Below, piece after piece: positions 1-8,205 of a stretch of DNA of 50,467 nucleotides (positions are counted from its first letter, which is position 1; each line of letters starts with the position of its first letter). Source of the stretch: Chitinophagaceae bacterium (GTDB taxonomy: Bacteria; Bacteroidota; Bacteroidia; Chitinophagales; Chitinophagaceae); NCBI GenBank assembly GCA_947447265.1, contig CANFKC010000035.1, positions 1 to 50,467 of the forward strand, read 5' to 3'. The notes beneath the pieces are model-generated. The model saw only the letters and a program-made list of their open reading frames with translations, did no database searches and had not been told where the DNA came from. The position numbers and the translations under genes were made by a program.

Positions 1-123
1 CACTTTCACAACAAAATATTCAACAGCCTTGATGACGTCGAAAATACTCTGAACAATGCACTCGCTCAATATCACATTAGCGCTTCAGATATCAAGCAAC
101 TGTCTAAAGGATATGCTTTTTAA
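1..123 (+). mobile_element. C-terminal end of a probable IS630-type transposase (partial)
   Basis: An open frame runs in from the window edge for 40 residues and stops at TAA (121-123). It has no start codon inside the window. The segment HNKIFNSLDDVENTLNNAL resembles the extreme C-terminus of IS630-family DDE transposases, where a 'HN..F.SL.EL...L' helix follows the catalytic domain. Only the tail is visible, so the DDE residues and the left end of the element cannot be checked. I see no clear terminal inverted repeat in 124-229. The element sits beside a MoxR gene that lacks its usual DUF58 partner here. Another helical-tail protein remains possible. Confidence 0.5.
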
Positions 124-229
124 TAAAATTGATAGCGGTTTATTATAAATGATTTAAGGAGTTTCGCCTTCCCTTTGCTGGCCGACAGCGCTATTTACGT
201 TACACTACCACCACCAGCAAGCGGTTATA

Positions 230-1264
230 CTAATACAATTTCAGCTTGGCTAATCTGTCTGTTTCTTTGTTAATAATGGCATCAAGCGCTTTCAGCTTAC
301 CATCTTTATTGCGGTAAACCAACCTATGCTCTAATACCGCACGGGCAATATCCTTAACATCGTCTTCAATAACATAAGTTCTGCCCTTAACCAGCGCATA
401 CGCCCTGAGGCACTTTAAAAACGCTATGCCGCTACGTGTTGATGCACCCAGAGAAATATCCTGATGCTCCCGGGTAGCACGGACTATATTACTTACAGCC
501 TTTACAATTTCATCATGCAAAAATATCTCCCCGGCCTGCGCCTGCAGGTTAATTATATCGGCCATGCTCATTACCTGCTCCATATTGGTCAGGTTGCGTG
601 CAATATCGAGGTACTCGCGGTAAATGTTCAGCTCGGTTTGCTCATCAACATAGCCGAAGTATATTTTCATATAAAAACGGTCAAGCTGCGCAGCCGGCAA
701 CGGATAAGTACCTTCCATTTCCACTGGGTTCTGGGTAGCTATGGTAAAGAACAGGCGCTCCAGCATCAATGTGGAATCACCTACTGTAATTTGTTGTTCT
801 GCCATGGCTTCCAGCAATGCGCTCTGCACCTTTGGTGAAGCACGGTTAATCTCATCTGCCAGCAACACATTGCAAAAAAGCGGTCCTTTCTTGAAAACAA
901 ATTCTTTATTGGCATCGTCAAAAATGTGAGTACCAATAAGGTCCATAGGCAACAGGTCGGGCGTAAATTGGATACGCTTAAACAATACGTGCTCCCCTTC
1001 CCTCGCACCGCTTATGCATTGCGCCAGCGTGCGTGCCAATACCGTTTTACCGGTGCCGGGATTATCTTCCATAAGAATATGCCCACCTGCAAGCATAGTG
1101 GTAATAATAAGCTCAATTTGCTTGCGCTTGCCCCTTATTACTTTTTCTACATGCGCTATCAACCGGGCTATTGCCACAGTTGCATCAATATTTACAGGGG
1201 TATCAATAGTATTAGCCTGTTCACTCCACTGCTGTTCTGCCGATTCTGAAAGCGGTATTTCCAT
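230..1264 (-). CDS. MoxR-family AAA+ ATPase
   Basis: This 344-residue protein is a MoxR-type AAA+ ATPase, a cytoplasmic chaperone-like ATPase. Such proteins usually act with von Willebrand factor A or DUF58 partners to mature or insert protein complexes. Walker A (EDNPGTGKT, about residues 66-74) and Walker B (LLADEIN, about 134-140) are intact. The sensor-1 region (ATQNPVEMEGTYPLPAAQLDR) and the C-terminal helical lid are also present, and the length is normal for the family. The usual downstream DUF58 gene is not there: a transposase end lies downstream instead, so the operon may have been cut or the partner may lie beyond the window. A weak -7-like TAATCTTG lies at 1284-1291 on this strand. 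Confidence 0.9.
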   Translation of the reverse strand: MEIPLSESAEQQWSEQANTIDTPVNIDATVAIARLIAHVEKVIRGKRKQIELIITTMLAGGHILMEDNPGTGKTVLARTLAQCISGAREGEHVLFKRIQFTPDLLPMDLIGTHIFDDANKEFVFKKGPLFCNVLLADEINRASPKVQSALLEAMAEQQITVGDSTLMLERLFFTIATQNPVEMEGTYPLPAAQLDRFYMKIYFGYVDEQTELNIYREYLDIARNLTNMEQVMSMADIINLQAQAGEIFLHDEIVKAVSNIVRATREHQDISLGASTRSGIAFLKCLRAYALVKGRTYVIEDDVKDIARAVLEHRLVYRNKDGKLKALDAIINKETDRLAKLKLY

Positions 1265-1351
1265 TGGTTCTTTTTCGTTTACACAAGATTACTGATTAAT
1301 ATGGAAATACGGCAATACGAAAATGTGAAAATTTGAAGTAAGTTGGTCGTA

Positions 1352-1368
1352 AGTCGAGAGTCGTAAGT
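1352..1368. repeat. Left arm of a 17-bp inverted repeat (ACTTACGACT family)
   Basis: The arm is AGTCGAGAGTCGTAAGT. It is exactly inverted at 1622-1638 with 253 nt between. The flanks contain further copies of the GTCGTAAGT unit. Confidence 0.8.
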
Positions 1369-1621
1369 TGTAAGTCCTTCATTGAAATAGAAAAACTCCA
1401 AAAGGTGTTTTTAAAAATCAAAGTGTTTAGAATAGCTATAAGCAGCAACTTATACTAATTGAATATCAAAAATCAGTATAAATCTCGTTGCCTTAGCGCC
1501 TTCATTGCGAATACTCCGCGCTTTTTGCGTTTAAATATTCATGCCGAAATTTGCCGTCTAAATGGCATTATCACCAACGACCCTCTACTTCGAACCAATT
1601 AACAACAGCTTTCGACTTTAT

Positions 1622-1638
1622 ACTTACGACTCTCGACT
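1622..1638. repeat. Right arm of the 17-bp inverted repeat (ACTTACGACT family)
   Basis: The arm is ACTTACGACTCTCGACT, the exact reverse complement of 1352-1368. Further degenerate copies follow up to about 1690, just before mnmE. Confidence 0.8.
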
Positions 1639-1707
1639 GACAACTTACGACTAAACACTTACGATTGCGCCAGCCCACTTACGACTAATTAACACTAATT
1701 TTACCGC

Positions 1708-3114
1708 ATGTTCGTTTTAACCGATACCATTGTGGCGATAGCTACCCCACCGGGGGAAGGCGCTATCGGCATTATAAGGCTGAGTGGCGCAGATGCAATA
1801 GTTATTGCAAATAGCATTTTCCCTGCCAAAGACCTTTCAGCACAGGCTACGCATACGCTGCACTTTGGGAAAATAGTTGCTAACGGACAAATAATAGACG
1901 AAGTTGTAATGAGCCTGTATAAAGGCCCCAAAAGCTATACCGGTGAGAATATTGTGGAGATAAGCTGTCATGGGTCGGGCTACATACTGCAACAGATAGT
2001 AAGCCTGTGTGTACAACAGGGCGCAAGAATGGCCAGGCCAGGTGAATTTACCCTCCGCGCCTTCCTCAACGGAAAGCTGGATCTTGCCCAGGCTGAGGCA
2101 GTTGCTGACCTTATAGCCAGCCAGAGCGCCAGTGCACACAAAGCTGCAATACATACCCTTCGCGGTGGTTTCAGTCACGACCTTGCACGCATGCGCGACG
2201 ACCTGGTTCAGTTCAGCGCTTTGATAGAGCTGGAGCTTGACTTTGCTGAAGAAGATGTAGAATTCGCGGACCGTACCAAATTCTATGCACTTATCAACGA
2301 AATTACCCGGGCAACACAACAATTGGTAAATTCCTTCAGGCTGGGCAATGTTATTAAAAATGGAGTAAGCGTAGCTATTGTAGGCAAACCCAATGCAGGG
2401 AAGAGCACACTACTCAATGCCCTGCTTAATGAAGAACGTGCCATAGTTAGCGACATAGCTGGTACCACCCGCGATACCATTGAAGAAACCCTCAATATAC
2501 AGGGCATATTATTCCGCTTAATTGATACAGCAGGCATAAGGGAGCATAGCGTAGACGTAATAGAACTGAAGGGCATAGAACGCAGCAAAGAAGCCATGAA
2601 TAAGGCTGACGTGGTCGTGTATCTTTTTGATAGTACACAGTTCACAGACGGCAATTCGCAGTCGGCTGCCAACGGTACTCAGTTGATGGAAGATGAAACG
2701 ATGACCCTATTGCAGCAAAGCGGCGTGCAATATATAGCAGTAGGTAATAAAGCAGACGTATTAAGTGCGGATGAAAGGCAAAACCTACAGCAACAAATAC
2801 CTGGCGCACTGCTGATTTCAGCGAAAGACAATGATAATGTGCACCAGCTGAAAGAAGCACTATATAACCTTGTAGCCGAAGGAAGTATACAGCAAGAGGG
2901 CACCATAGTTACCAATGCCCGCCACTTTGCTGCGCTGCAGGAAGTGCTTAATTGCCTGTACGACATAAAAGCTGGCCTGGATAACAATATACCCGGCGAC
3001 CTTATTTCCCTGGATATACGCCGCTGCCTGCACTACCTCGGCGAAATAACCGGGCAGGTTACTACCGAAGATAAACTGGATTACATTTTTAGTAAGTTTT
3101 GTATCGGGAAGTAG
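1708..3114 (+). CDS. mnmE: tRNA uridine-5-carboxymethylaminomethyl modification GTPase MnmE
   Basis: MnmE (TrmE) works with MnmG to add the (carboxymethyl)aminomethyl group at C5 of wobble uridine in certain tRNAs, using GTP and a tetrahydrofolate one-carbon donor. The 468-residue length is typical. The N-terminal folate-binding domain opens with DTIVAIATPPGEGAIGIIRLSG. The inserted G domain shows G1 GKPNAGKS (226-233), G2 GTTRD, G3 DTAG (273-276) and G4 NKAD (347-350). The protein ends in the invariant CIGK motif, whose Cys is catalytically important. The ATG at 1708 is the natural start, because the N-terminal domain begins at once. A TAATTTTA box ends four nucleotides upstream, so the mRNA may be nearly leaderless. 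Confidence 0.97.
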   Translation: MFVLTDTIVAIATPPGEGAIGIIRLSGADAIVIANSIFPAKDLSAQATHTLHFGKIVANGQIIDEVVMSLYKGPKSYTGENIVEISCHGSGYILQQIVSLCVQQGARMARPGEFTLRAFLNGKLDLAQAEAVADLIASQSASAHKAAIHTLRGGFSHDLARMRDDLVQFSALIELELDFAEEDVEFADRTKFYALINEITRATQQLVNSFRLGNVIKNGVSVAIVGKPNAGKSTLLNALLNEERAIVSDIAGTTRDTIEETLNIQGILFRLIDTAGIREHSVDVIELKGIERSKEAMNKADVVVYLFDSTQFTDGNSQSAANGTQLMEDETMTLLQQSGVQYIAVGNKADVLSADERQNLQQQIPGALLISAKDNDNVHQLKEALYNLVAEGSIQQEGTIVTNARHFAALQEVLNCLYDIKAGLDNNIPGDLISLDIRRCLHYLGEITGQVTTEDKLDYIFSKFCIGK

Positions 3115-3131
3115 ATACTCAGTACAGCACC

Positions 3132-3641
3132 CTATTTCACCTTGTACAAATGGACGGTATCACTATAAAATTTGGGGTTCTTCAAATTCTCCGAAATACG
3201 CTGGCGCACTGCAGCTGAACTATTGAGCGACCATAGCGTTGTATCGTCAACGGTGGCAGTAGTGATTTTTGAAAAACCAAAATTCTCATCAATCACTTTC
3301 AGGAAGAAAAACCCTCTGCGCGAGGTTTTCTCATCTAAATAGGGAACATTAATAAACGTTGAGCCACCCACATTCGAAAAGTAAATATTACCCTCATAAG
3401 TTGCATTAGTGCCTCCGTAATTAAAGAACTTGACATGATATTGGTAAGGCACAGATGAGCGAGAAGCAGTTACTTCATAGTAGTTGTTCTTGTCAGTGTC
3501 TTCAGCGAACTTCCATATGCCAATTATGCCATCCTTCATATTTACTTTCAGCGGTGCCTCAATTGGGAAGCGGGCTGGGGTATTACACCCGATTGCGCAT
3601 AATACTAAAGCAGTAAACAACAGTGGCCATATCTTGATCAT
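3132..3641 (-). CDS. Predicted lipoprotein of unknown function
   Basis: This 169-residue protein starts with a lipoprotein signal peptide. A hydrophobic stretch ends in the lipobox AIGC, with Cys19 as the predicted lipidated residue. The mature part is a soluble, probably beta-rich domain with several aromatic and polar patches (for example the KFAEDTDKNNYYEV region). I do not recognise a family. It lies 160 nt beyond the end of the desaturase gene on the same strand, so it could be the distal member of that operon. Its own upstream sequence shows no clear TAnnTTTG box. Its 3' end converges on mnmE, 17 nt away, with no evident terminator. Confidence 0.75.
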   Translation of the reverse strand: MIKIWPLLFTALVLCAIGCNTPARFPIEAPLKVNMKDGIIGIWKFAEDTDKNNYYEVTASRSSVPYQYHVKFFNYGGTNATYEGNIYFSNVGGSTFINVPYLDEKTSRRGFFFLKVIDENFGFSKITTATVDDTTLWSLNSSAAVRQRISENLKNPKFYSDTVHLYKVK

Positions 3642-3801
3642 AAGGTAATCATTTAGCTAAAATTACAAAGTTCTACTGTTTCTTCAAATTCTTGACAATC
3701 CGGACTGCAATAACCAAGGGTCGCTTTATTTGACTAATGCATCTACCAACTTTAAAAATCTTATACAACGGGCATGTAAATAACTACATAGAACCTATCC
3801 G

Positions 3802-4653
3802 TCACTCGCCATAATGCACATGCCGTTTATCCGTAAACAAACCAATCAGCGATTTTACAGGATCTGTATCCCGCTCGCGGGAGAATAACCCCAGCATCAT
3901 GGTGAGCCACGAAAAATGAGGGTATTGATGATGGGCCTCATGGTTGCCTATACCCATCCCCAGCGGGAACCAGAATGTATTGCTTTCTTTACCGGTATCA
4001 GTGCCCATATGCTCGCACCAGTGGCGGAGCACACTCATCAGGTTAAGGACAAAAAGGGTACCAAGAACAAACCCCAATGGTGGCCTGAAAAAAAAGATCA
4101 ACACAGCGGAAATCATAATTGAAGCGGCCATATACGGTACTCTTATACTTGGCTGCTTTACCGCAACCGCAGCTTTGCCGTCTTTGCCCTTCTTGCCACT
4201 CAAAACTAACACCAAAGTGAACATTAGTGGCACACATTCGCACAGTATGTATAGCCATCTCCTTTCAGCATACATTTCCTTTTTGAATCCCGGCCAGAGC
4301 GGATCAACATCCGTATTGGTATTGGCATGGTGAGTGAGGTGATATTTGCGGAATGGCTCTCCATAAAAAGGAATGAGCATAAGCGCAGCACCCAGGTTCA
4401 TGATGACATAGTCAAACTTACCTCGGGTAATACCCTTATGTGCACCATCGTGAACCGTTATAATAAGAAATGCATGGGCAAGTATACCGGCAGGTATTAC
4501 CACAAAATGATAGCCTGCCCTATACCCGAAAAGACACCAACACATACCCGCATATAACAGAGCTGCCGCAAATAGCGTAACAACGGGTATCAGCCAGCGA
4601 TGCTTTCGTAAACGGTTTTCTATCTGTTGTTCGTTCTCAAATAAATTCTCCAT
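3802..4653 (-). CDS. Membrane fatty acid desaturase/hydroxylase-family protein
   Basis: This 283-residue integral membrane di-iron enzyme carries the desaturase/hydroxylase histidine boxes: HDGAH (68-72), HLTHH (105-109), HWCEH (211-215) and HEAHH (238-242). Hydrophobic helices separate them at about 22-45, 50-68, 82-98, 138-152 and 175-208. Family members use O2 and electrons to desaturate or hydroxylate acyl chains, sterols or carotenoids; the substrate cannot be told from the boxes. It is the last gene of the run HMG-CoA reductase fusion, CarS-like, CDP-alcohol transferase, desaturase, with 82 nt to the gene before it. That context favours a lipid substrate made or used by the cluster. A beta-carotene hydroxylase-like role is the main alternative. 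Confidence 0.85.
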   Translation of the reverse strand: MENLFENEQQIENRLRKHRWLIPVVTLFAAALLYAGMCWCLFGYRAGYHFVVIPAGILAHAFLIITVHDGAHKGITRGKFDYVIMNLGAALMLIPFYGEPFRKYHLTHHANTNTDVDPLWPGFKKEMYAERRWLYILCECVPLMFTLVLVLSGKKGKDGKAAVAVKQPSIRVPYMAASIMISAVLIFFFRPPLGFVLGTLFVLNLMSVLRHWCEHMGTDTGKESNTFWFPLGMGIGNHEAHHQYPHFSWLTMMLGLFSRERDTDPVKSLIGLFTDKRHVHYGE

Positions 4654-4735
4654 CGCAATCGTTTATAAAATAAAACCTTGTAGGTAAATACACGGTATCG
4701 ATTTAGTGAATTAGCCCCAAATGCGTGCCAAAAAT

Positions 4736-5308
4736 TCAGTTCCTTTCTTTCAACACCCAATACAGTCCCCTGCAATCAGAACGCAACTCGCGGAGCGAAA
4801 GCAGCACCGCAACCTCTTCAAGATAGGAGGCAATACCCCATACCATTGCCAGCACAAACAGCACAAGATGAAAGCCCCAGAAAAACAGCACAAAGAAGAA
4901 AATACCCTGCACATAGGCCCCGATCTTTACCGAATATAAATGCAGGCTCGGAAATTTTCTAAAACGCACAAACGAAACAACGTAGGTCAACAGGTATGTT
5001 GCTAAAAACAGCCACAGAAAGATGCCCGACGAGCTTATGAACACCCACTTAAAAACAAAAATGCCACATAGCGCAAGTATGTACGTACCCATATCCGCAA
5101 TTGAATCAAGTCGGGCACCAAATTTTGTTTGTAATTTAAATACCCTCGCTATTAACCCATCCAGTATATCGGTCACCAGGTTTATACACAAGAGAATAGA
5201 AAACAGATGTTCGTTCCCGATAACCACCAGGTACAGAATATATGGAAAGGTAAGCAGCCTGTAAAAGCTGAGCAGATTGGGTAAATTAAAAATTCGTTCC
5301 TTCGGCAT
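4736..5308 (-). CDS. CDP-alcohol phosphatidyltransferase family protein
   Basis: This 190-residue polytopic membrane enzyme has the full family signature DxxDGxxARx8GxxxDxxxD at residues 47-72 (D47, D50, G51, A54, R55, G64, D68, D72). The family transfers the phosphatidyl moiety of a CDP-linked lipid to an alcohol such as glycerol phosphate, serine or inositol, using a divalent metal at the Asp cluster. The length fits the small members. The acceptor alcohol is not evident. It lies 28 nt after the CarS-like gene, which would supply the CDP-activated lipid, so the two probably act in sequence. This makes a head-group transferase for a CarS-type product more likely than the housekeeping PgsA or PssA, though those remain alternatives. 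Confidence 0.92.
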   Translation of the reverse strand: MPKERIFNLPNLLSFYRLLTFPYILYLVVIGNEHLFSILLCINLVTDILDGLIARVFKLQTKFGARLDSIADMGTYILALCGIFVFKWVFISSSGIFLWLFLATYLLTYVVSFVRFRKFPSLHLYSVKIGAYVQGIFFFVLFFWGFHLVLFVLAMVWGIASYLEEVAVLLSLRELRSDCRGLYWVLKERN

Positions 5309-5336
5309 AATTAGTTGCTGTAAAAAATAATAGAAG

Positions 5337-5858
5337 CTAAAAGCTCTTCTTAACTCGGATACGGAATAGCAGCCACGAAAAAGTAACGTGAATTAAAAAC
5401 GAAACAAAGAAAAGCAACAATAAATCGCGCACCGAAATAGCCACAAGAAAATAATAAACCAGGCACATCGGCAGCAATGAATCGGTCTTGTCAATTACAT
5501 ACTGTAACCATTTTAACCTGTCATGCGACTGCCCTGCACCAATACCCATATGCCTTTTAACATAAGAGTTCGGCAACTCCCCCAGAAGGTAAACTAAGCC
5601 AAGGATAAAACCCATAGCAAACGACCAACCCAGATTTGCATCATGCAAAACTGCCGTACGGAGCAACAAACATGTGAACCCGCAAACCAAAGGCATAACC
5701 AAAAAGGCCCTGTATGTTTTACCTGCGCCAAATAGCGGTAAAGAAAGTGGCCTTGCGAGCCAGGCAAACGTATTGCGCTTTACCAGCAGCATGTGCAAGA
5801 CATTGCCGACAAAAAGCGGCAAAATAAAGGTGTAGATATGTGTTGCGAAATCTAACAT
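5337..5858 (-). CDS. CarS-like CDP-archaeol synthase homologue (CTP-dependent lipid cytidylyltransferase)
   Basis: This 173-residue membrane protein resembles the CarS/DUF46 family, which in archaea activates unsaturated archaetidic acid with CTP. Visible family-like features are GAGKTYRAF (45-53), GELPNSYVKRHMGIGAG (93-109) and DKTDSLL (123-129), set between hydrophobic helices. They match the G-x-N-K-T-x-R and (S/N)-x-V-K-R...D-x-x-D pattern shared by CarS and CdsA. The frame is open upstream to 6005, but I choose the ATG at 5858 because it overlaps the preceding stop as TAATG, the mark of translational coupling, and the transmembrane domain starts there. The CDP-alcohol transferase follows directly. 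Family assignment is by motif reading only; the lipid substrate is unknown. Confidence 0.75.
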   Translation of the reverse strand: MLDFATHIYTFILPLFVGNVLHMLLVKRNTFAWLARPLSLPLFGAGKTYRAFLVMPLVCGFTCLLLRTAVLHDANLGWSFAMGFILGLVYLLGELPNSYVKRHMGIGAGQSHDRLKWLQYVIDKTDSLLPMCLVYYFLVAISVRDLLLLFFVSFLIHVTFSWLLFRIRVKKSF

Positions 5859-8191
5859 TAGGCCTTTAGTAATTTTATCATCCTCATGGTATTCCTGAAA
5901 ACTCGTTTTGCAAAAGGATAGTCCGCAATTGTGCCACCAGCAAGGTAAAACGAAATGCGCGTAAACAAATATTCGTAAGCCACGGCTATGCAATCTTCCA
6001 CCCAATAGTTAAAAGAAATCTCAGTAACAGTCGCAGCCTCAAATAGGGCATGGTGATACTGAATATATCCCATCAGTTCTTCCCGCTCAAACCCATCTTG
6101 CAAAACAAAAGAGAGCAACTCCATAACATCACGCTGCGGCACATTTAAAGTACTAAGCTCCCAGTCATAAATACATACACGGCCATCATTTCTGATCGCA
6201 ATATTGCGCGGATTATAATCGTTATGGACCAGCGTAAGCGGCGTCCTTTTTACAGCATGATTTGTGAGGAGGTCTGACATCGCCATCTCAATTTCTGCGA
6301 AATCACTATCCATGTTGTTGCCATAGTATTCATCACGGTTTACCCTGTTCATAAACCTGTAAAAAGGCAGTCCGGGCATTGGGTCGAATGCCGCAACATG
6401 TTTCGGCGCTTCTGCATCCGCCAGCAAATAATGAGCATGCACGCGGGTTATACTATCAATTGTATGCTGTATCGCAGTGGGCGACCACAATTCCGGCTTG
6501 TTCTCACTATTGAATAACTGCATGGCACTGCCATCCAGGTACTCCATCATCAGCAGATGTATCTCTCTGTTTTCGTCGTTGTGAGAACCAAAGTAATGGG
6601 GTATATTCTTAAAACCGCTGTTGTACAGATATTCATATACCTCAATTTCCTTGTAGTGACTGTCCATAAATTCGAAGCAGGATTTATACTGCAGCAACTT
6701 ATCGGCCAATTCATTGTTGATGCTCGAGGCCATGTAGTGCAGGCCTTTTATTACTTCTTCATCAACAGGCTTACTCTTAATAACCATAGGCTTTTGCTCG
6801 CCCGCAATGGTTACTTCGAAAGGAATAAACCCAATCACTTTTCGGGATACTTTGCCAGTGAGTTCTGTAAGCACGCCATTATCCATGGTCATGCCTTCTT
6901 TAAATGTCACACCTTGCAATTGTGCACCTTCAATGTTGCTTATATGCTTCGCTATATAGTCGCTGTCTATCTCTGATCTCAGTAACCAGTTCACCGGTTT
7001 ATTTCTGCCTAGTTTCTGGTGGGCTCTTGCGAACTGCCCGCTCACTATGGCTGCAAGGGTTGAAAGTTCCAGCGCGAGAGCAAACCCTGCTATTATTTTA
7101 GCGAAACGTTCTACGCCACCCTGTCCGGCGCACCCCATAAACCGGAGCAGCGTATTTTGTGCAGGTAAGTGCGTACCGCCACCCACTGTACCAATAACCA
7201 GGTTGGGCAGCGAAAGCGATACATACAAGCCTTCGGCCGTCCTTTCTAATTGCAGTATGCCGGTTGAAGATTCATGTATGCAGGCAAGGTCTTGCGCGGT
7301 CGCGGCAAAAAAACCAGCGACGGCATTGGCGACATTAATATTGTAACCTACCATGCCATCCATCCTGCTTATGGCCATGCTGTGCACATACGATTGAAAC
7401 ATATCGTCGGCAGTTGTGCGCAGGTGCTTTACTATGGCTTCGTTAGAAATAAACCCTTCGCAAACCACGTGCACACCCCGACCCGATTGCATAGAATAGT
7501 AAGACACTTTTTTGTCAGAAGCGCCATTCCCATCTATAACATATCTAAGTATGGGATAGTTGTGCTGTTGGTTAAAATGTTCTTCTATCCATAGGCAGGC
7601 ATGCCAGGTGCAGGTAGTGGTCATGTTCTGGCCCGAGGCATCGCCTGTTGTATAAATAAATTTCAGGTGCACAATTTTGCCAATCACATAGGGCTTTATC
7701 TCCAGCAATTCTGCGTAATTGGAATAATCCTTGGTTACCTTCTTTATTTTTTCGAAACTGGCTTGTGCCCATGCCGTAAATTCAATGGCTTGTGCCAGGC
7801 TGGCAAAGGTGAACATGGGCGTGCGCACCATTTTCTGGTACAGCATACTGGCAGCAAACCCACCCGATTCATTTATGGCCTTAGCGCCCCTGCTCATGCT
7901 GGCCACTAATGCACCCTCGGTAGTGCCTATTGCGCCAAACATTTCTTCAAGGGTATTGTCCGGGTGCTTCATGAGCAACGGACCGACAACACCAACTGGT
8001 ATTTCCACCGACCCTATAAACGACTCTATATTATGCTTAACCTGCTCCAGTTTCAATTCAGTATTTACAACCGGTTCAAAGTCAATTTCAAAATTGTGCA
8101 GAAAATCAATACGCTGCTGGTACCCTGCCTGATTCATGAGGCCTCGACCAGGTATGGCAGTTGCCGCTTTCAATATTTTTTGTTCCATCAT
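5858..8191 (-). CDS. Class I HMG-CoA reductase fused to an APH/choline-kinase-like kinase
   Basis: This is a 777-residue two-domain protein. Residues about 15-400 are HMG-CoA reductase, which makes mevalonate from HMG-CoA. The segments are class I-like (eukaryotic/archaeal type): TEGALVAS with Glu93, GDASGQN (183-189, where GDAMGMN is usual), DKK (226-228) with the catalytic Lys, AQDLAC with Asp301, IGTVGGGT (333-340), and AHQKLGR with His391. Residues about 440-777 form a kinase of the APH/choline kinase fold: an N-lobe Lys in MVIKSKP, the Brenner-type HNDYNPRN (656-663), and DWE with Asp676. All key residues of both domains are present. The stop overlaps the CarS-like start (TAATG). A perfect -7 box TACATTTG (8206-8213, this strand) lies 14 nt upstream of the first of two adjacent ATGs. 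The kinase substrate is unknown; mevalonate or a lipid alcohol are candidates. Confidence 0.9.
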   Translation of the reverse strand: MMEQKILKAATAIPGRGLMNQAGYQQRIDFLHNFEIDFEPVVNTELKLEQVKHNIESFIGSVEIPVGVVGPLLMKHPDNTLEEMFGAIGTTEGALVASMSRGAKAINESGGFAASMLYQKMVRTPMFTFASLAQAIEFTAWAQASFEKIKKVTKDYSNYAELLEIKPYVIGKIVHLKFIYTTGDASGQNMTTTCTWHACLWIEEHFNQQHNYPILRYVIDGNGASDKKVSYYSMQSGRGVHVVCEGFISNEAIVKHLRTTADDMFQSYVHSMAISRMDGMVGYNINVANAVAGFFAATAQDLACIHESSTGILQLERTAEGLYVSLSLPNLVIGTVGGGTHLPAQNTLLRFMGCAGQGGVERFAKIIAGFALALELSTLAAIVSGQFARAHQKLGRNKPVNWLLRSEIDSDYIAKHISNIEGAQLQGVTFKEGMTMDNGVLTELTGKVSRKVIGFIPFEVTIAGEQKPMVIKSKPVDEEVIKGLHYMASSINNELADKLLQYKSCFEFMDSHYKEIEVYEYLYNSGFKNIPHYFGSHNDENREIHLLMMEYLDGSAMQLFNSENKPELWSPTAIQHTIDSITRVHAHYLLADAEAPKHVAAFDPMPGLPFYRFMNRVNRDEYYGNNMDSDFAEIEMAMSDLLTNHAVKRTPLTLVHNDYNPRNIAIRNDGRVCIYDWELSTLNVPQRDVMELLSFVLQDGFEREELMGYIQYHHALFEAATVTEISFNYWVEDCIAVAYEYLFTRISFYLAGGTIADYPFAKRVFRNTMRMIKLLKA

Positions 8192-8205
8192 TGCTAATTA
8201 CCCGA

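Larger units (their letters stand above)
1265..1707. other. Intergenic region with inverted ACTTACGACT-type repeats
   Basis: This 443-nt gap between divergent genes has no credible ORF. A 17-mer, AGTCGAGAGTCGTAAGT (1352-1368), reappears exactly inverted as ACTTACGACTCTCGACT (1622-1638). More degenerate copies of the ACTTACGACT unit lie around both, up to about 1690. A TAATTTTA -7-like box (1696-1703, last base off consensus) ends four nucleotides before the mnmE start codon. Similar repeat units recur upstream of fabH and ppa in this window. Confidence 0.7.

Noticed and set aside
1265-1707. tRNA or riboswitch in the mnmE upstream gap
   Set aside because: I found no acceptor-stem pairing, no TTC-type T loop and no known riboswitch core. 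The only structure is the inverted repeat.
5859-6005. Upstream extension of the CarS-like frame to an earlier ATG (6005)
   Set aside because: It overlaps the conserved HMGR-kinase end by 147 nt, reads as non-membrane junk, and the TAATG start at 5858 is natural.
3802-8191. Claim of a complete archaeal ether-lipid pathway
   Set aside because: No GGGP or DGGGP synthase and no other mevalonate enzyme is in the window. Only part of such a route can be supported, so the product is left open.
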